Source: Hymenobacter glacialis (lineage in GTDB: Bacteria; Bacteroidota; Bacteroidia; Cytophagales; Hymenobacteraceae). From it: DNA of 64,000 nucleotides. Positions within the stretch are counted from its first letter, which is position 1. Every line of letters starts with the position of its first letter. The notes under the pieces are model-generated. The model did no database searches, was not told the origin of the DNA, and saw nothing but the letters and a program-made list of their open reading frames with translations. A program made the position numbers and the translations under genes. Of this stretch, positions 43,928-52,910 are shown piece by piece. Location: positions 1 to 64,000 of the forward strand of contig NZ_MDZC01000057.1 of NCBI RefSeq assembly GCF_001816165.1, written 5' to 3'.

Positions 43928-44994
43928 ATGAAGCGTTTACTTTCGATACTTCTTTGCTTTGTATCCCTGTCCGCTTTTGCGAACGAGCCTGCCGCTGAGG
44001 CTTCCAAAGGGGAAGGCTTCAATCCCGGCGAAATGATTTTGGAGCACATCGGCGATTCGCACGAGTGGCACTTGGCTACCCTCGGCGAGGGCGAGCACGC
44101 CACTCACGTTAGCGTGCCGCTGCCCATTATCGCTTACCAGCCCACCAAAGGCCTGAGCATGTTCTCGGGTGGCCAGCTGGCCCACGGCCACAGCCACAAC
44201 GGCCTGAAGCTGGAAGAAGACAAGCTGGTGGCCGAAGACGGCAGCAAAGTATACGACTTCTCCATTACCAAAAACACCGCTTCGCTGCTCTTCAGCGCCG
44301 CACTTATGCTGATTGTGTTCACGGCTGTAGCCCGTGGCTACAAGAAGAACCACGGTCGCGCGCCCAGCGGCCTGCAGTCGTTCTTCGAGCCCGTTATCAT
44401 CTTCATCCGCGACGAAATTGCCCGGAAGAACATCGGCCCCAAGTACGAGCGCTACATGCCGTACCTGCTCACCGCCTTCTTCTTCATCTGGTTCAATAAC
44501 CTGCTGGGCCTCATGCCCGGCGCGGCCAACCTGAGCGGCAACATCGCCGTGACCCTGGTGCTGGCCCTGATGACGCTCGTTATCACGCTGGCTTCCAGCA
44601 ACAAGAACTATTGGGCGCACATTTTTGCTACGCCCGGCGTGCCCAAGCCCCTGCTGCCCATCATGATTGTGGTGGAATTCCTGGGCATCTTCACCAAGCC
44701 CTTCTCCCTGATGATTCGTCTGTTTGCCAACATCACGGCCGGACACATCGTGGTACTGAGCTTCATTAGCCTAGTGTTCATTTTCAAATCGTGGGCTGTA
44801 GCGCCGGTTACCCTGGCTTTCGGCTTGTTTATCAACATTCTGGAATTGCTGGTAGCCATTCTGCAGGCCTTCATCTTCACCCTGCTTACCGCCATGTACA
44901 TCGGCGCGCCGTAGAAGAGCACCACGATGCCGACCACCAGATTGGTGGCGGCGACGGGGCCGACCAGGCCCACGCCCCTTTGCACGCACACTAA
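43928..44994 (+). CDS. atpB: ATP synthase subunit a, with a late frameshift
   Basis: The membrane stator subunit that forms the proton half-channels. It has a signal-like N-terminus (FVSLSAFANE), a His/Glu-rich external region of about 100 residues usual in Bacteroidota, then five or six TM helices. The essential Arg is in FSLMIRLFANITAGH. As written the frame stops at 44914 (328 residues, ending YIGAP). With one extra base just before the stop, the frame continues VEEHHDADHQIGGG to a His-rich tail ending at 44994, the usual type of C-terminus. I give the restored extent. The lost part lies beyond the last helix, so function may survive either way. Confidence 0.85.
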
Positions 44995-45051
44995 TTCATA
45001 CGATTTAACCAGGCGGGCCCAGTGCCCTACCTGCTGGCTGTTTTAGTCAGA

Positions 45052-45080
45052 CCGCAGCACCCCTCCCCCCCCCGCTGCGG
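45052..45080. other. CCGCAGC hairpin with C9 run between atpB and atpE
   Basis: CCGCAGC (45052-45058) pairs with GCTGCGG (45074-45080) around a C-rich loop containing nine C in a row. No T-run follows directly. It may be an RNA structure that sets the atpB/atpE ratio. The homopolymer is also a place where indel errors are likely. Confidence 0.35.
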
Positions 45081-45119
45081 GATTGGCTAGCTTTTTCTCT
45101 TCCCCCTTTTTCTTTTTTT

Positions 45120-45395
45120 ATGCTTCTTTCTTTGTTTTTGCAGGCTGCTGTTGAAATGGCTGCCAACTACGGTCCTGGTTTGGCTGTAATGGGTGCCGGT
45201 ATCGGTGCAGGTTTGGTTGCTTTGGGCGTAGGCCTGGGTATTGGTCGCATTGGCGGCAGCGCTATGGATGCCATCGGCCGTCAGCCCGATGCTTCCGGTA
45301 AAATCCAGACGGCTATGATTATCGCCGCCGCTCTGATTGAAGGCCTTGGCCTGTTCGCAGTCGTAGTCTGCGTACTTATCTGGACCAAGCTCTAA
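45120..45395 (+). CDS. atpE: ATP synthase subunit c
   Basis: A 91-residue c-ring proteolipid: two TM helices joined by the polar loop GRQPDASGK. The glycine-rich first helix (GAGIGAGLVALGVGLGIGRIGG) and the proton-carrying Glu in the second helix (ALIEGLGLFAVV) are present. I see no sodium-type signature that I would defend, so it is probably proton-coupled. About 125 bp lie between atpB and this gene. Confidence 0.96.
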   Translation: MLLSLFLQAAVEMAANYGPGLAVMGAGIGAGLVALGVGLGIGRIGGSAMDAIGRQPDASGKIQTAMIIAAALIEGLGLFAVVVCVLIWTKL

Positions 45396-45545
45396 GATGA
45401 TTTGCCGGGCCGCAGTGCCCGGAAGTAGTTGGAAGCCCGCCGCCCGCTGCTGCCTATGCAGTTGGCGCGGCGGGCTTACCTGCTCCTACAAGATGTAGCA
45501 AGCTTAACCAGCCTCAACCGGCGGTTCCCTAATACTAAATTCCCT

Positions 45546-46043
45546 ATGCCAGCTTTCTTAAATCCTGAACTCGGCCTGATTTTCTGGCAACTGGTTATCT
45601 TCCTGTTGGTGTTGTTTCTGCTGGGCAAATTTGCCTGGCGTCCCATCCTGCTGTCGCTCAAAGAGCGGGAAGACACCATTGACAACGCCCTGCGCATGGC
45701 CGACCAGGCCAAAATTGAAATGCAGCAGCTGAAAGCTGGCAACGAAAAGTTGCTCGCCGACGCCCGCCACGAGCGCGACCGCATGATGCAGGAAGCCACC
45801 GTGATGGCCAACCAGCACCGCGACGCCGAAAAGGCCCGCGCCACCGACGAAGCCAACCGCATTATCACCCAAGCCCGCGAAGCCATCCAGCAGGAGAAAA
45901 ACGCGGCCCTGGCCGAAGTTAAAAACACCGCTGCCAAGCTGTCGGTCGACATCGCCGAGCGCATCCTGCGCCGCGAGCTCGCCGAGCCCGCCGCCCAGAC
46001 GCAGCTGGTTGATTCGTATTTGAAAGACGTTAAGCTTAACTAA
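45546..46043 (+). CDS. atpF: ATP synthase subunit b
   Basis: A 165-residue peripheral-stalk subunit: one N-terminal TM helix (LIFWQLVIFLLVLFLLGKFAW) followed by a long charged helix (residues about 35-155) rich in Glu, Lys and Ala. ATG at 45546 (MPAFLNPELGL) is the family start; an upstream extension to 45429 is not used. The next gap is filled by an inverted repeat. Confidence 0.94.
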   Translation: MPAFLNPELGLIFWQLVIFLLVLFLLGKFAWRPILLSLKEREDTIDNALRMADQAKIEMQQLKAGNEKLLADARHERDRMMQEATVMANQHRDAEKARATDEANRIITQAREAIQQEKNAALAEVKNTAAKLSVDIAERILRRELAEPAAQTQLVDSYLKDVKLN

Positions 46044-46047
46044 CGTC

Positions 46048-46149
46048 TGTCATGCTGACGAAGGAAGCATCTTATCACGGCTGCTTTCGTCAGATTTAGT
46101 TTACCGAGCCCTGCGAACCTGATAAGATGCTTCGCAAGCTCAGCATGAC
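46048..46149. repeat. GTCATGCTGA-type inverted repeat between atpF and atpH
   Basis: The left arm TGTCATGCTGACGAAGGAAG and the right arm ending CAAGCTCAGCATGACA are complementary with some mismatches, about 30 bp each. It lies entirely in the gap and runs almost to the atpH start. Confidence 0.75.
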
Positions 46150-46166
46150 AAAAAAAACAATAACCA

Positions 46167-46727
46167 ATGGCTGACCAACGAGTAGCGGCCCGCTACGCCA
46201 AGTCGCTCCTCGACTTGGGCAAGGAGATGGGCACGCTGGAGAGCGTGAAAGAGGACATGGACCTGCTGAGCAAGACCATGGCCGAAAGCCGCGAGCTGCG
46301 GCTGTTGCTGCGCAATCCGATTGTGAAGCACGACAAGAAGCTGGCCATCCTGACCGCCATTTTTGGCGGCAAGGTATCGGACATGACCATGAAGTTTTTT
46401 GCCATTCTCACCCAGAAAAACCGGGAGTCGGCGCTGGAAGGCATGGGCACCGAGTTTCAGGTGCAGTACAACTCCATGCAGGGCATTCAGATGGCCGAGG
46501 TGACTTCGGCCACTCCGCTCACCGCCGCCTCGCGAGCCGAGATGGAAAAGCTGGTAACCCAGCAAACTGGCCTTACCGAAGTGAAACTGACCGAAAAGGT
46601 GGACGCCGACCTAATTGGCGGCTTCATCCTGCGCGTGGGCGACAACCAGCTAGACGATTCCGTGCGCACCAGCCTCCGCAAAATGCGCACCTCTTTGCAA
46701 GACACTACGTTTCAACAAAAGGTGTAA
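46167..46727 (+). CDS. atpH: ATP synthase subunit delta
   Basis: A 186-residue stator subunit (OSCP family) that links the b stalk to the alpha3beta3 head. The N-terminus VAARYAKSLLDLG and the C-terminal LIGGFILRVGDNQLDDSVRTSL are diagnostic. It is a complete protein of normal length, between atpF and atpA. Confidence 0.95.
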   Translation: MADQRVAARYAKSLLDLGKEMGTLESVKEDMDLLSKTMAESRELRLLLRNPIVKHDKKLAILTAIFGGKVSDMTMKFFAILTQKNRESALEGMGTEFQVQYNSMQGIQMAEVTSATPLTAASRAEMEKLVTQQTGLTEVKLTEKVDADLIGGFILRVGDNQLDDSVRTSLRKMRTSLQDTTFQQKV

Positions 46728-46802
46728 GCCGATAGTCGGTGTTGTGCGAACGCAGTTGTTCGCGTCTCCGCGCCGACAGCATTAATTCAATTGGCGCAGG
46801 CA

Positions 46803-46821
46803 CGCGAAGCACCGCTTCGCG
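46803..46821. repeat. Short GC hairpin before atpA
   Basis: CGCGAAGC and GCTTCGCG pair perfectly around ACC in the atpH-atpA gap. No T-run follows, so it is not a terminator. Confidence 0.4.
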
Positions 46822-46861
46822 CTACTGACTACTCAATACTACATACTCAATTCCCAAAAAA

Positions 46862-48445
46862 ATGGCAGAAGTACGTCCGGACGAAGTATCCGCAATCCTG
46901 CGGCAGCAACTGTCCAATTTCAAGTCCGAAGCCGAGCTGGAAGAAGTCGGCACCGTGTTGCAGGTTGGCGACGGTGTGGCTCGCATCTACGGCTTGAGCA
47001 AAGCCCAGGCGGGCGAGCTGATTGAGTTCGAGACGGGCCTGCAAGGGCTGGTGCTCAACCTCGAGGAGGACAACGTAGGTGCCGTATTGCTCGGCGACTA
47101 CTCGGGCATTCAGGAAGGCGCCACCGTGCGTCGTACCAACAAAATTGCTTCCATTAAAGTAGGCGAAGGCATCGTGGGCCGGGTGGTAAACACCCTCGGC
47201 CAGCCCATCGACGGCCGCGGCCCCATTACCGGCGAGCTGTACGAAATGCCCCTCGAGCGCAAGGCTCCTGGTGTAATCTACCGTCAGCCCGTAACCGAGC
47301 CGATGCAGACCGGCATCAAGTCGATTGACGCCATGATTCCGATTGGCCGTGGCCAGCGCGAGCTGATTATCGGTGACCGTCAGACGGGTAAGTCGGCCGT
47401 GGCCATCGATACCATCCTGAACCAGCGCGAGTTCTTCGAAGCTGGTAAGCCCGTGTACTGCATTTACGTGGCCATTGGCCAGAAGGCTTCTACCATCGCC
47501 CAGGTGGTGCAGTCGCTGACCAAAGGCGGTGCCATGGACTACACCGTGGTGGTAGCTGCTCCGGCCGCCGACCCCGCGCCCCTGCAGTTCTACGCCCCCT
47601 TCACCGGTGCCGCCATTGGCGAATTCTTCCGCGATACGGGTCGTCCCGCCCTCGTGGTTTATGACGACTTGTCGAAGCAGGCTGTGGCTTACCGTGAGGT
47701 GTCGCTGCTGCTCCGTCGTCCTCCCGGACGCGAGGCGTACCCCGGCGACGTATTTTACCTGCACAGCCGTTTGCTGGAGCGGGCCGCTAAAATCAACGCT
47801 TCGGACGAAATCGCTCAGAACATGAACGACCTGCCCGAAAGCATCCGGCACCTGGTGAAAGGTGGCGGGTCGCTCACGGCCCTGCCCATCATCGAGACGC
47901 AGGCTGGTGACGTATCGGCCTACATCCCGACGAACGTGATTTCCATTACCGACGGCCAGATTTTCCTCGAGACCAACCTGTTCAACTCGGGTGTTCGCCC
48001 TGCTATCAACGTAGGTATTTCGGTGTCGCGTGTGGGTGGTAACGCCCAGATTAAGTCGATGAAGAAAGTGGCCGGTACGCTGAAGCTCGACCAAGCCCAG
48101 TTCCGCGAGCTGGAAGCTTTTGCCAAGTTCGGCTCCGACCTCGACGCCTCGACCAAGCTCACCATTGAGCGTGGCCGTCGCAACCTCGAAATCCTGAAGC
48201 AGCCCCAGTTCTCGCCTGTGAAGGTGGAAGACCAGGTGGCCATTGTGTACGCTTCTACCAACGGCCTCCTCGACACCGTACCTGTGAATCGGGTGCGTGA
48301 GTTCGAGAAGGAGTTTGGCCAGGTGATGAACTCCCGCTACCCCGACGTGCTGAAGGCGCTGAAGGCTGGCAAGCTGGAGGACGCCGGTACCAAGGCCATC
48401 CGCGAGGTAGCCAAGGACGTAGCGGCGAACTACGCGGCGAAATAA
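46862..48445 (+). CDS. atpA: ATP synthase subunit alpha
   Basis: A 527-residue catalytic-head subunit. It has the beta-barrel N-terminus ([19 protein letters not shown]), Walker [12 protein letters not shown], the block [25 protein letters not shown] (read in pieces) and the arginine finger region [11 protein letters not shown]. Length and motifs are normal. The beta and epsilon genes are not in this operon, an arrangement known from other Bacteroidota. Confidence 0.97.
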   Translation: MAEVRPDEVSAILRQQLSNFKSEAELEEVGTVLQVGDGVARIYGLSKAQAGELIEFETGLQGLVLNLEEDNVGAVLLGDYSGIQEGATVRRTNKIASIKVGEGIVGRVVNTLGQPIDGRGPITGELYEMPLERKAPGVIYRQPVTEPMQTGIKSIDAMIPIGRGQRELIIGDRQTGKSAVAIDTILNQREFFEAGKPVYCIYVAIGQKASTIAQVVQSLTKGGAMDYTVVVAAPAADPAPLQFYAPFTGAAIGEFFRDTGRPALVVYDDLSKQAVAYREVSLLLRRPPGREAYPGDVFYLHSRLLERAAKINASDEIAQNMNDLPESIRHLVKGGGSLTALPIIETQAGDVSAYIPTNVISITDGQIFLETNLFNSGVRPAINVGISVSRVGGNAQIKSMKKVAGTLKLDQAQFRELEAFAKFGSDLDASTKLTIERGRRNLEILKQPQFSPVKVEDQVAIVYASTNGLLDTVPVNRVREFEKEFGQVMNSRYPDVLKALKAGKLEDAGTKAIREVAKDVAANYAAK

Positions 48446-48459
48446 GAATTAAGTTAAAG

Positions 48460-48558
48460 AACGTCATGCTGAGCTTGCCGAAGCATCTCTACCGCTTCGT
48501 TGAATCAGCATTGATTACTACTGCGGTAGAGATGCTTCGGCAAGCTCAGCATGACGTT
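48460..48558. repeat. Perfect 36-bp inverted repeat between atpA and atpG
   Basis: Arms 48460-48495 and 48523-48558 are exact reverse complements (left arm begins AACGTCATGCTGAGCTTGCC) around a 27-nt spacer. It is the best-preserved copy of the GTCATGCTGAGC family in the window and fills most of the 127-bp gap. Confidence 0.88.
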
Positions 48559-48572
48559 CATTTATCCCCATT

Positions 48573-49457
48573 ATGGCAAGCTTAAAAGAAGTCCGCAGCC
48601 GCATTCAGTCGGTGAGCAGCACGCAGCAGATTACCAAAGCCATGAAAATGGTGGCGGCGGCCAAGCTGCGTCGTGCCCAGGACAACATCATCCGGATGCG
48701 GCCTTACGCGCAGCGCCTGAACACCATTCTGGCGAACCTGACGCGCACGACCGACAATGACATTGTGAGCGAATATGGCGTGGCCCGCGAGGTGCGCCGG
48801 GTGCTCATTATTGCCGTTACGTCGGACCGTGGTTTGGCGGGTGCCTTCAACTCGAACGTGTTTAAGGGTGTGAACGCGGCCATTGCGGAGCGCTACGCCA
48901 ACCTGCCGGCAACCAGCATCTCGATACTGGCCATTGGCAAGAAAGCCCACGACTACTACACCCGCAAGGGCGGTGTGGTGGGCAACTTCACCCACGTATT
49001 TGCCAAGCTGTCGTTTGAAACGGTGCGCGAGGCGGCAGAGCTGGCCATGGACAGCTTCCGCAACGGGCAGTACGACGAGGTGGTGATGGTGTACAACGAG
49101 TTCCGGAACGTGGCCACGCAGATTATCCGCACCGAGCAGCTGCTGCCGCTGGTGAAGACGGAAGCGCCCGTTACGGCTTCGGCCACTGCCAACGTGGATT
49201 ACGTGTTTGAGCCTTCGAAAGAAGAAATCATTCAGACGCTGATTCCGCAGTCGCTGAAAATCCAGCTTTACAAAGCGGTGCTGGAAAGCAACGCTTCGGA
49301 GCACGGCGCCCGCATGACGGCCATGGACAAAGCCACCGACAACGCCGGCGAGCTGCTCAAATCCCTCAAGCTGACCTACAACCGGACGCGTCAGGCGGCC
49401 ATCACGACCGAGATTCTCGAAATCGTGGGCGGTGCCGAGGCCCTGGCGGCTGGCTAG
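48573..49457 (+). CDS. atpG: ATP synthase subunit gamma
   Basis: A 294-residue central-shaft subunit with the family start ASLKEVRSRIQSVSSTQQITKAMKMVAAAKLRRAQ (in pieces: LKEVRSRIQSV, TQQITKAMKMVAAAKLRRAQ) and the C-terminal helix RTRQAAITTEILEIVGGAEAL. The rotor is complete. Last gene of the operon; a strong terminator follows. Confidence 0.96.
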   Translation: MASLKEVRSRIQSVSSTQQITKAMKMVAAAKLRRAQDNIIRMRPYAQRLNTILANLTRTTDNDIVSEYGVAREVRRVLIIAVTSDRGLAGAFNSNVFKGVNAAIAERYANLPATSISILAIGKKAHDYYTRKGGVVGNFTHVFAKLSFETVREAAELAMDSFRNGQYDEVVMVYNEFRNVATQIIRTEQLLPLVKTEAPVTASATANVDYVFEPSKEEIIQTLIPQSLKIQLYKAVLESNASEHGARMTAMDKATDNAGELLKSLKLTYNRTRQAAITTEILEIVGGAEALAAG

Positions 49458-49479
49458 CAGTCGAATACATAAGAAAAAG

Positions 49480-49513
49480 CAAAGGCCCGTCTCCGTTGGA
49501 GGCGGGCCTTTTT
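49480..49513 (+). terminator. Terminator of the ATP synthase operon
   Basis: AAAGGCCCGTCTCC pairs with GGAGGCGGGCCTTT around GTT, followed by a T-run. It lies just after the atpG stop. Confidence 0.85.
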
Positions 49514-49720
49514 CGTACGGTTGAGACTATGGGGAACCCCGGTACATGAGGGGTAAGGCGGTTGTATCGGATTCGTCGCGAAATAGTACGAGTTGGGCGC
49601 GAATGTGAGCAGGTTTGACAAGGCTGACATACGGCTTGGCGCAATGTCGCGTTGAATCGGCATCGCCGCGCTGCCGGCGAAGCCGTCGCTTCTATTATTT
49701 CCACCTTATTCGCACCATGC

Positions 49721-49728
49721 TATGTTTG
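49721..49728 (+). promoter_or_regulatory. Possible -7 box overlapping the CTD gene start
   Basis: TATGTTTG matches TAnnTTTG and overlaps the ATG at 49722. If it is used, translation must begin downstream, probably at 49773. Confidence 0.3.
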
Positions 49729-50090
49729 CCATCACCTCCTCCGCTATTCTAACCAGTGGGCGGCATCTGGCCATGCCGCTGCCGTTGTTTATGCTGCTGG
49801 CGGGCCCGGCGGCCCGTGCCCAGTCCCCCACTGCGCTGGCCGACCTCACGGTGTACCCCAACCCGGCCCACATTCGGGCCACGGTGGCGGTGCCGGCCGT
49901 AGCGGGCACCACCCGCGCTACCGTGACGCTGAGCGACGCCCAGGGCACGGTGGTGTTTGAGCAGCCCGTAAGCCTGACCGAGGAAGGTGGCAAAGCAGAG
50001 GTCCCCCTGTTGGGACGGGCGCCGGGCCTGTACCACGTGGTGGTGCAGGCGGGTAGCCAGCGCGTGGCCAAGACGCTGACGGTGGAGTAA
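49722..50090 (+). CDS. Stand-alone type IX sorting-domain (CTD) protein
   Basis: A 122-residue exported protein. After a signal peptide (ending near PAARAQS), nearly all the mature part (about residues 40-122) is a type A type IX C-terminal sorting domain: LTVYPNPAHIRATVAV, then ATVTLSDAQGTVVFEQPV and GLYHVVVQAGSQRVAKTLTVE (final strands). Normally this domain sits after a large cargo; here none exists. It may be a very small type IX substrate or the remnant of a larger gene. The ATG at 49722 overlaps a TATGTTTG box, so the ATG at 49773 (MPLPLFMLLAGPA) could be the real start. Confidence 0.75.
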   Translation: MFAITSSAILTSGRHLAMPLPLFMLLAGPAARAQSPTALADLTVYPNPAHIRATVAVPAVAGTTRATVTLSDAQGTVVFEQPVSLTEEGGKAEVPLLGRAPGLYHVVVQAGSQRVAKTLTVE

Positions 50091-50107
50091 GGGCTGCGGC
50101 GTGTGTT

Positions 50108-50821
50108 CTACAGGTTCATGTATTTCCGCTGGGCGCGCTGCTTGTCGGGCTTTGGAACTTGCGGTTGTGTCTTCAACAACTCCTGCAGCCGCTCGGGGGA
50201 GAAGCCTGTGAAGTTCTTAATGTACGCGCACGGGTTTTGGAAGTCCTTTTCTTTCAGCGAAGAGCCCACGGCTACCACGCGCATGCCCACTTTGTAGGCA
50301 GCCTGCTCGCCCAACACGGCGTCTTCAAACACGATGCAGTCCGCGGGACGGGCGCCAAGCTTAGCGGCGGCCACGGCAAAGGTGTCGGCGTGGGGCTTGC
50401 CCTTGGCCACATCGGCTTTGCCGATGACCACGTCGAAGTAACGGCGCAGGTCGAGGTGGTCGATGATGTAGCTGATGGTTTCGGGGGGCGAGCCGGTGCC
50501 AAGGGCGATTTTGTGCCCGGCGGCGCGGGCGGCCTCCAGAAACGCCACGAGGCCGGGCATGGCGCGGCGCTTGTTCCAATACAAGGTGCGATAAAGAAAC
50601 TCCCGCTGGCTGGCGTATTCTTTTAATTGCTTATCAGGTATGGGGTTGTGGAACACGGTTTTAAGGATGTTGGTGGCGGGCATGCCGTTAAGGCGCTGCA
50701 GCAGCTGGCGTGCATTAGTGGTCAGGCCCAGGTCGCGAAACAGGAGCTGGAAAGCGCGGGCCTGGTAAGGCGTGTTGTCGACGAGTACGCCGTCCATGTC
50801 GAAGATGAGGGCAGGGAACAT
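50108..50821 (-). CDS. HAD-superfamily hydrolase (beta-phosphoglucomutase-like)
   Basis: A 237-residue cytoplasmic phosphatase or phosphomutase. HAD motif I is FDMDGVLVDNTPYQ (nucleophile and acid Asp), motif II is ALGTGSPPETI, the Lys motif is GKADVAKGKPHADTF and motif IV is CIVFEDAVLGEQAA. Subfamily IA with a helical cap after motif I. Substrate not determined by the sequence. Confidence 0.88.
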   Translation of the reverse strand: MFPALIFDMDGVLVDNTPYQARAFQLLFRDLGLTTNARQLLQRLNGMPATNILKTVFHNPIPDKQLKEYASQREFLYRTLYWNKRRAMPGLVAFLEAARAAGHKIALGTGSPPETISYIIDHLDLRRYFDVVIGKADVAKGKPHADTFAVAAAKLGARPADCIVFEDAVLGEQAAYKVGMRVVAVGSSLKEKDFQNPCAYIKNFTGFSPERLQELLKTQPQVPKPDKQRAQRKYMNL

Positions 50822-50940
50822 AGGGGAGGGGAGAGGTGATGAGCAAAAGGACCATCATGACGTTCAACTCAACATCACGTTCTATGAGCATCAGGGTCTT
50901 TCTACATTACTTTCTTTTTTAACGCTTGTCTTTGCTGGGG

Positions 50941-50948
50941 TATCTTTG
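50941..50948 (+). promoter_or_regulatory. -7 box of the PafA-like phosphatase gene
   Basis: TATCTTTG matches TAnnTTTG, 28 bp before the TTG at 50976. It shows that the long open frame from 50772 is not the true gene start. Confidence 0.5.
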
Positions 50949-50975
50949 CGGCCGCTTAGCATTACCTGTTTCCGC

Positions 50976-52688
50976 TTGAAAAAGATATTACTGTTTGCGC
51001 TCACGGCCCTGGTCGCCGTTCCCGCCCTTGCCCAGAAAGCTGGCCAGCCCGTGCCGCGCCCCAAGCTGGTGGTGGGCATTGTGGTGGACCAGATGCGCTA
51101 CGACTACCTCTACCGCTACTGGGCTAAGTACGGCACCGATGGTTTCCGGCGGCTGCTGGGGCAGGGGTTCAGCTTCGAGAGCTGCAACTACAACTACGTG
51201 CCCACCTACACCGGGCCGGGCCACGCCAGCATCTACACCGGGGCCACGCCCTCGGTCAATGGCATCATTGGCAACAACTGGTTTGAGCGCGAAAGCGGCC
51301 GCGACACCTACGTGACCGAGGACAAAACCGTGCAGCCCGTGGGCGGCTCGGTGGCGGCGGGGCAGATGTCGCCGCGCCATATGCTGAGCACCACCATTGG
51401 CGACGAGCTGCGGCTGGCTACCAATTTCCAAAGCAAAGTCATTGGGCTGAGCATGAAGGACCGGGGCAGCATTCTGCCAGCCGGCCACTCGGCCACGGCT
51501 GCTTACTGGTACGACGGCACCAACGGCGCCTTCATCACCAGCACCTTCTATATGCCGCAGCTGCCGGGTTGGGTGGTGGCCTTCAACCAGCAGGAACGTG
51601 TTGCGCAATACCTGAGCAAGCCCTGGGAAACGCTGCTGCCCCTGGCCCAGTACACCGAAAGCACCCCCGACGACGTGCCTTGGGAAAGCAGCTTCCGGGG
51701 CGAGAAAACGCCCACCTTCCCCCACGACCTGCCCACCCTGAGCGCCGCGCCGCCCGCCGCCGTCACGGCCCTGACCAAAGCCGCCGGCGAGCCCACGCCC
51801 AAAGCCACTCCCCGTAACCTCGACCTCATCCGGTCCACGCCCTTCGGCAACAGCCTCACGGCGGATTTCGCCCTTGAAACCCTACGGGCCGAACAACTGG
51901 GCCAGCGCCCCGGCATCACCGACATGCTGGCCGTGAGCTTCAGCAGCACCGATTACGTAGGCCACCAGTTCGGCCCCAACTCCGTGGAAGCCCAGGATAC
52001 CTACCTGCGCCTCGACCGAGACATAGCCCGGCTGCTAAGCGAAATAGACAAGGCCGTGGGCAAGGGCAACGCCCTGGTGTTCCTCACCGCCGACCACGGC
52101 GCGGCCAACGCCGTGGGCTTCCTGCAGGAGCACCGCATGCCCGCCGGGGGCGTGGGCAACACGTCCATGCGCGACTCGGTGCAAAATGCTCTCGCGCGCC
52201 GCCACGGCCCAGGCAACTGGGTGCTCGACTTCGGCAACCTGCAGGTGTACCTCAACCGCCCCCTGCTGGCCAAAAAAGGCCTGGACCTGGCCAAAACCCA
52301 GGCCGAGGTGGCCGCCCTGCTGCTCCCGTTGCCTGGCGTGGCCCAGACCCGCACCGCCACCGACCTGCAAAACGCCCACTGGAGCGAGGGCCCCGGCATG
52401 CTGCAGGAAAACGGCTTTTTCGCCCCCCGCTCCGGCGATGTGCTGGTGACGCTGCTGCCCGGCTGGCTCGAAGCCTACTCATACCCGGTTATCAAAGGCA
52501 CCACCCACGGCACCACCTGGGCATATGATACGCACGTGCCGTTACTTTTTTGGGGCTGGCGCGTAAAGCACGGCGAATCGGCCACGCCCGTCCGAGTCGT
52601 GGACATCGCGGCTACCGTGGCGCGTTTCCTGCACATTCAGGAACCAAGCGGCAGCAGCGGGGTTCCACTCGTGGAAGTGCTGAAGTAG
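50976..52688 (+). CDS. PafA-like alkaline phosphatase (nucleotide pyrophosphatase superfamily)
   Basis: A 570-residue exported phosphomonoesterase. Signal peptide (LLFALTALVAVPALAQ), metal ligand in VGIVVDQMRYDYL, nucleophile Thr79 in VPTYTGPGHASIYTG, the substrate Lys/Arg pair in SMKDRGSILPAGH, and the zinc ligands in STDYVGHQFGP, FLTADHGAAN and GTTHGTTWAYDTHVPL. These match PafA, the phosphatase of Bacteroidota that releases phosphate from organic esters. The start used is TTG at 50976, supported by the -7 box and the signal peptide. Confidence 0.88.
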   Translation: MKKILLFALTALVAVPALAQKAGQPVPRPKLVVGIVVDQMRYDYLYRYWAKYGTDGFRRLLGQGFSFESCNYNYVPTYTGPGHASIYTGATPSVNGIIGNNWFERESGRDTYVTEDKTVQPVGGSVAAGQMSPRHMLSTTIGDELRLATNFQSKVIGLSMKDRGSILPAGHSATAAYWYDGTNGAFITSTFYMPQLPGWVVAFNQQERVAQYLSKPWETLLPLAQYTESTPDDVPWESSFRGEKTPTFPHDLPTLSAAPPAAVTALTKAAGEPTPKATPRNLDLIRSTPFGNSLTADFALETLRAEQLGQRPGITDMLAVSFSSTDYVGHQFGPNSVEAQDTYLRLDRDIARLLSEIDKAVGKGNALVFLTADHGAANAVGFLQEHRMPAGGVGNTSMRDSVQNALARRHGPGNWVLDFGNLQVYLNRPLLAKKGLDLAKTQAEVAALLLPLPGVAQTRTATDLQNAHWSEGPGMLQENGFFAPRSGDVLVTLLPGWLEAYSYPVIKGTTHGTTWAYDTHVPLLFWGWRVKHGESATPVRVVDIAATVARFLHIQEPSGSSGVPLVEVLK

Positions 52689-52698
52689 TAGCTATCCC

Positions 52699-52877
52699 AC
52701 ACTCCCTTCCTTTTTTAAGGAGGGGATGTTTCAGCCAACGGCTGAAACGGGGGTGGTCCTTCTTGTTGCACGAAACCTGGGCAACGTAGCCCTCATCGTT
52801 CGCCCATCGTTCAACGAGGGGCACCACCCCAGCCGGCGCTTCGCGCCAGCGTCTCCTCCTCAAAAAAGGAGGGGAGT
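52699..52877. repeat. Complex GGAGGGG/CCACCCC repeat before ppa
   Basis: A 180-bp repeat unit: CTCCCTTCCTTTTTTAAGG and AGGAGGGG at the left, GGGGGTGGTCC and its complement ACCACCCC further in, GGCGCTTCGCGCC at the right, and CAAAAAAGGAGGGGAG at the end. It folds as a multi-arm inverted repeat and resembles the widespread class of CCTCC..GGAGG intergenic repeats. Confidence 0.6.
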
Positions 52878-52910
52878 TTGTTCTGTCTTTCTCAATCCAT
52901 TTAAGGTTAC

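Noticed and set aside
44995..45119. Rho-independent terminator between atpB and atpE
   Set aside because: The hairpin at 45052-45080 is not followed by a T-run at the right distance, and atpE is expected in the same operon.
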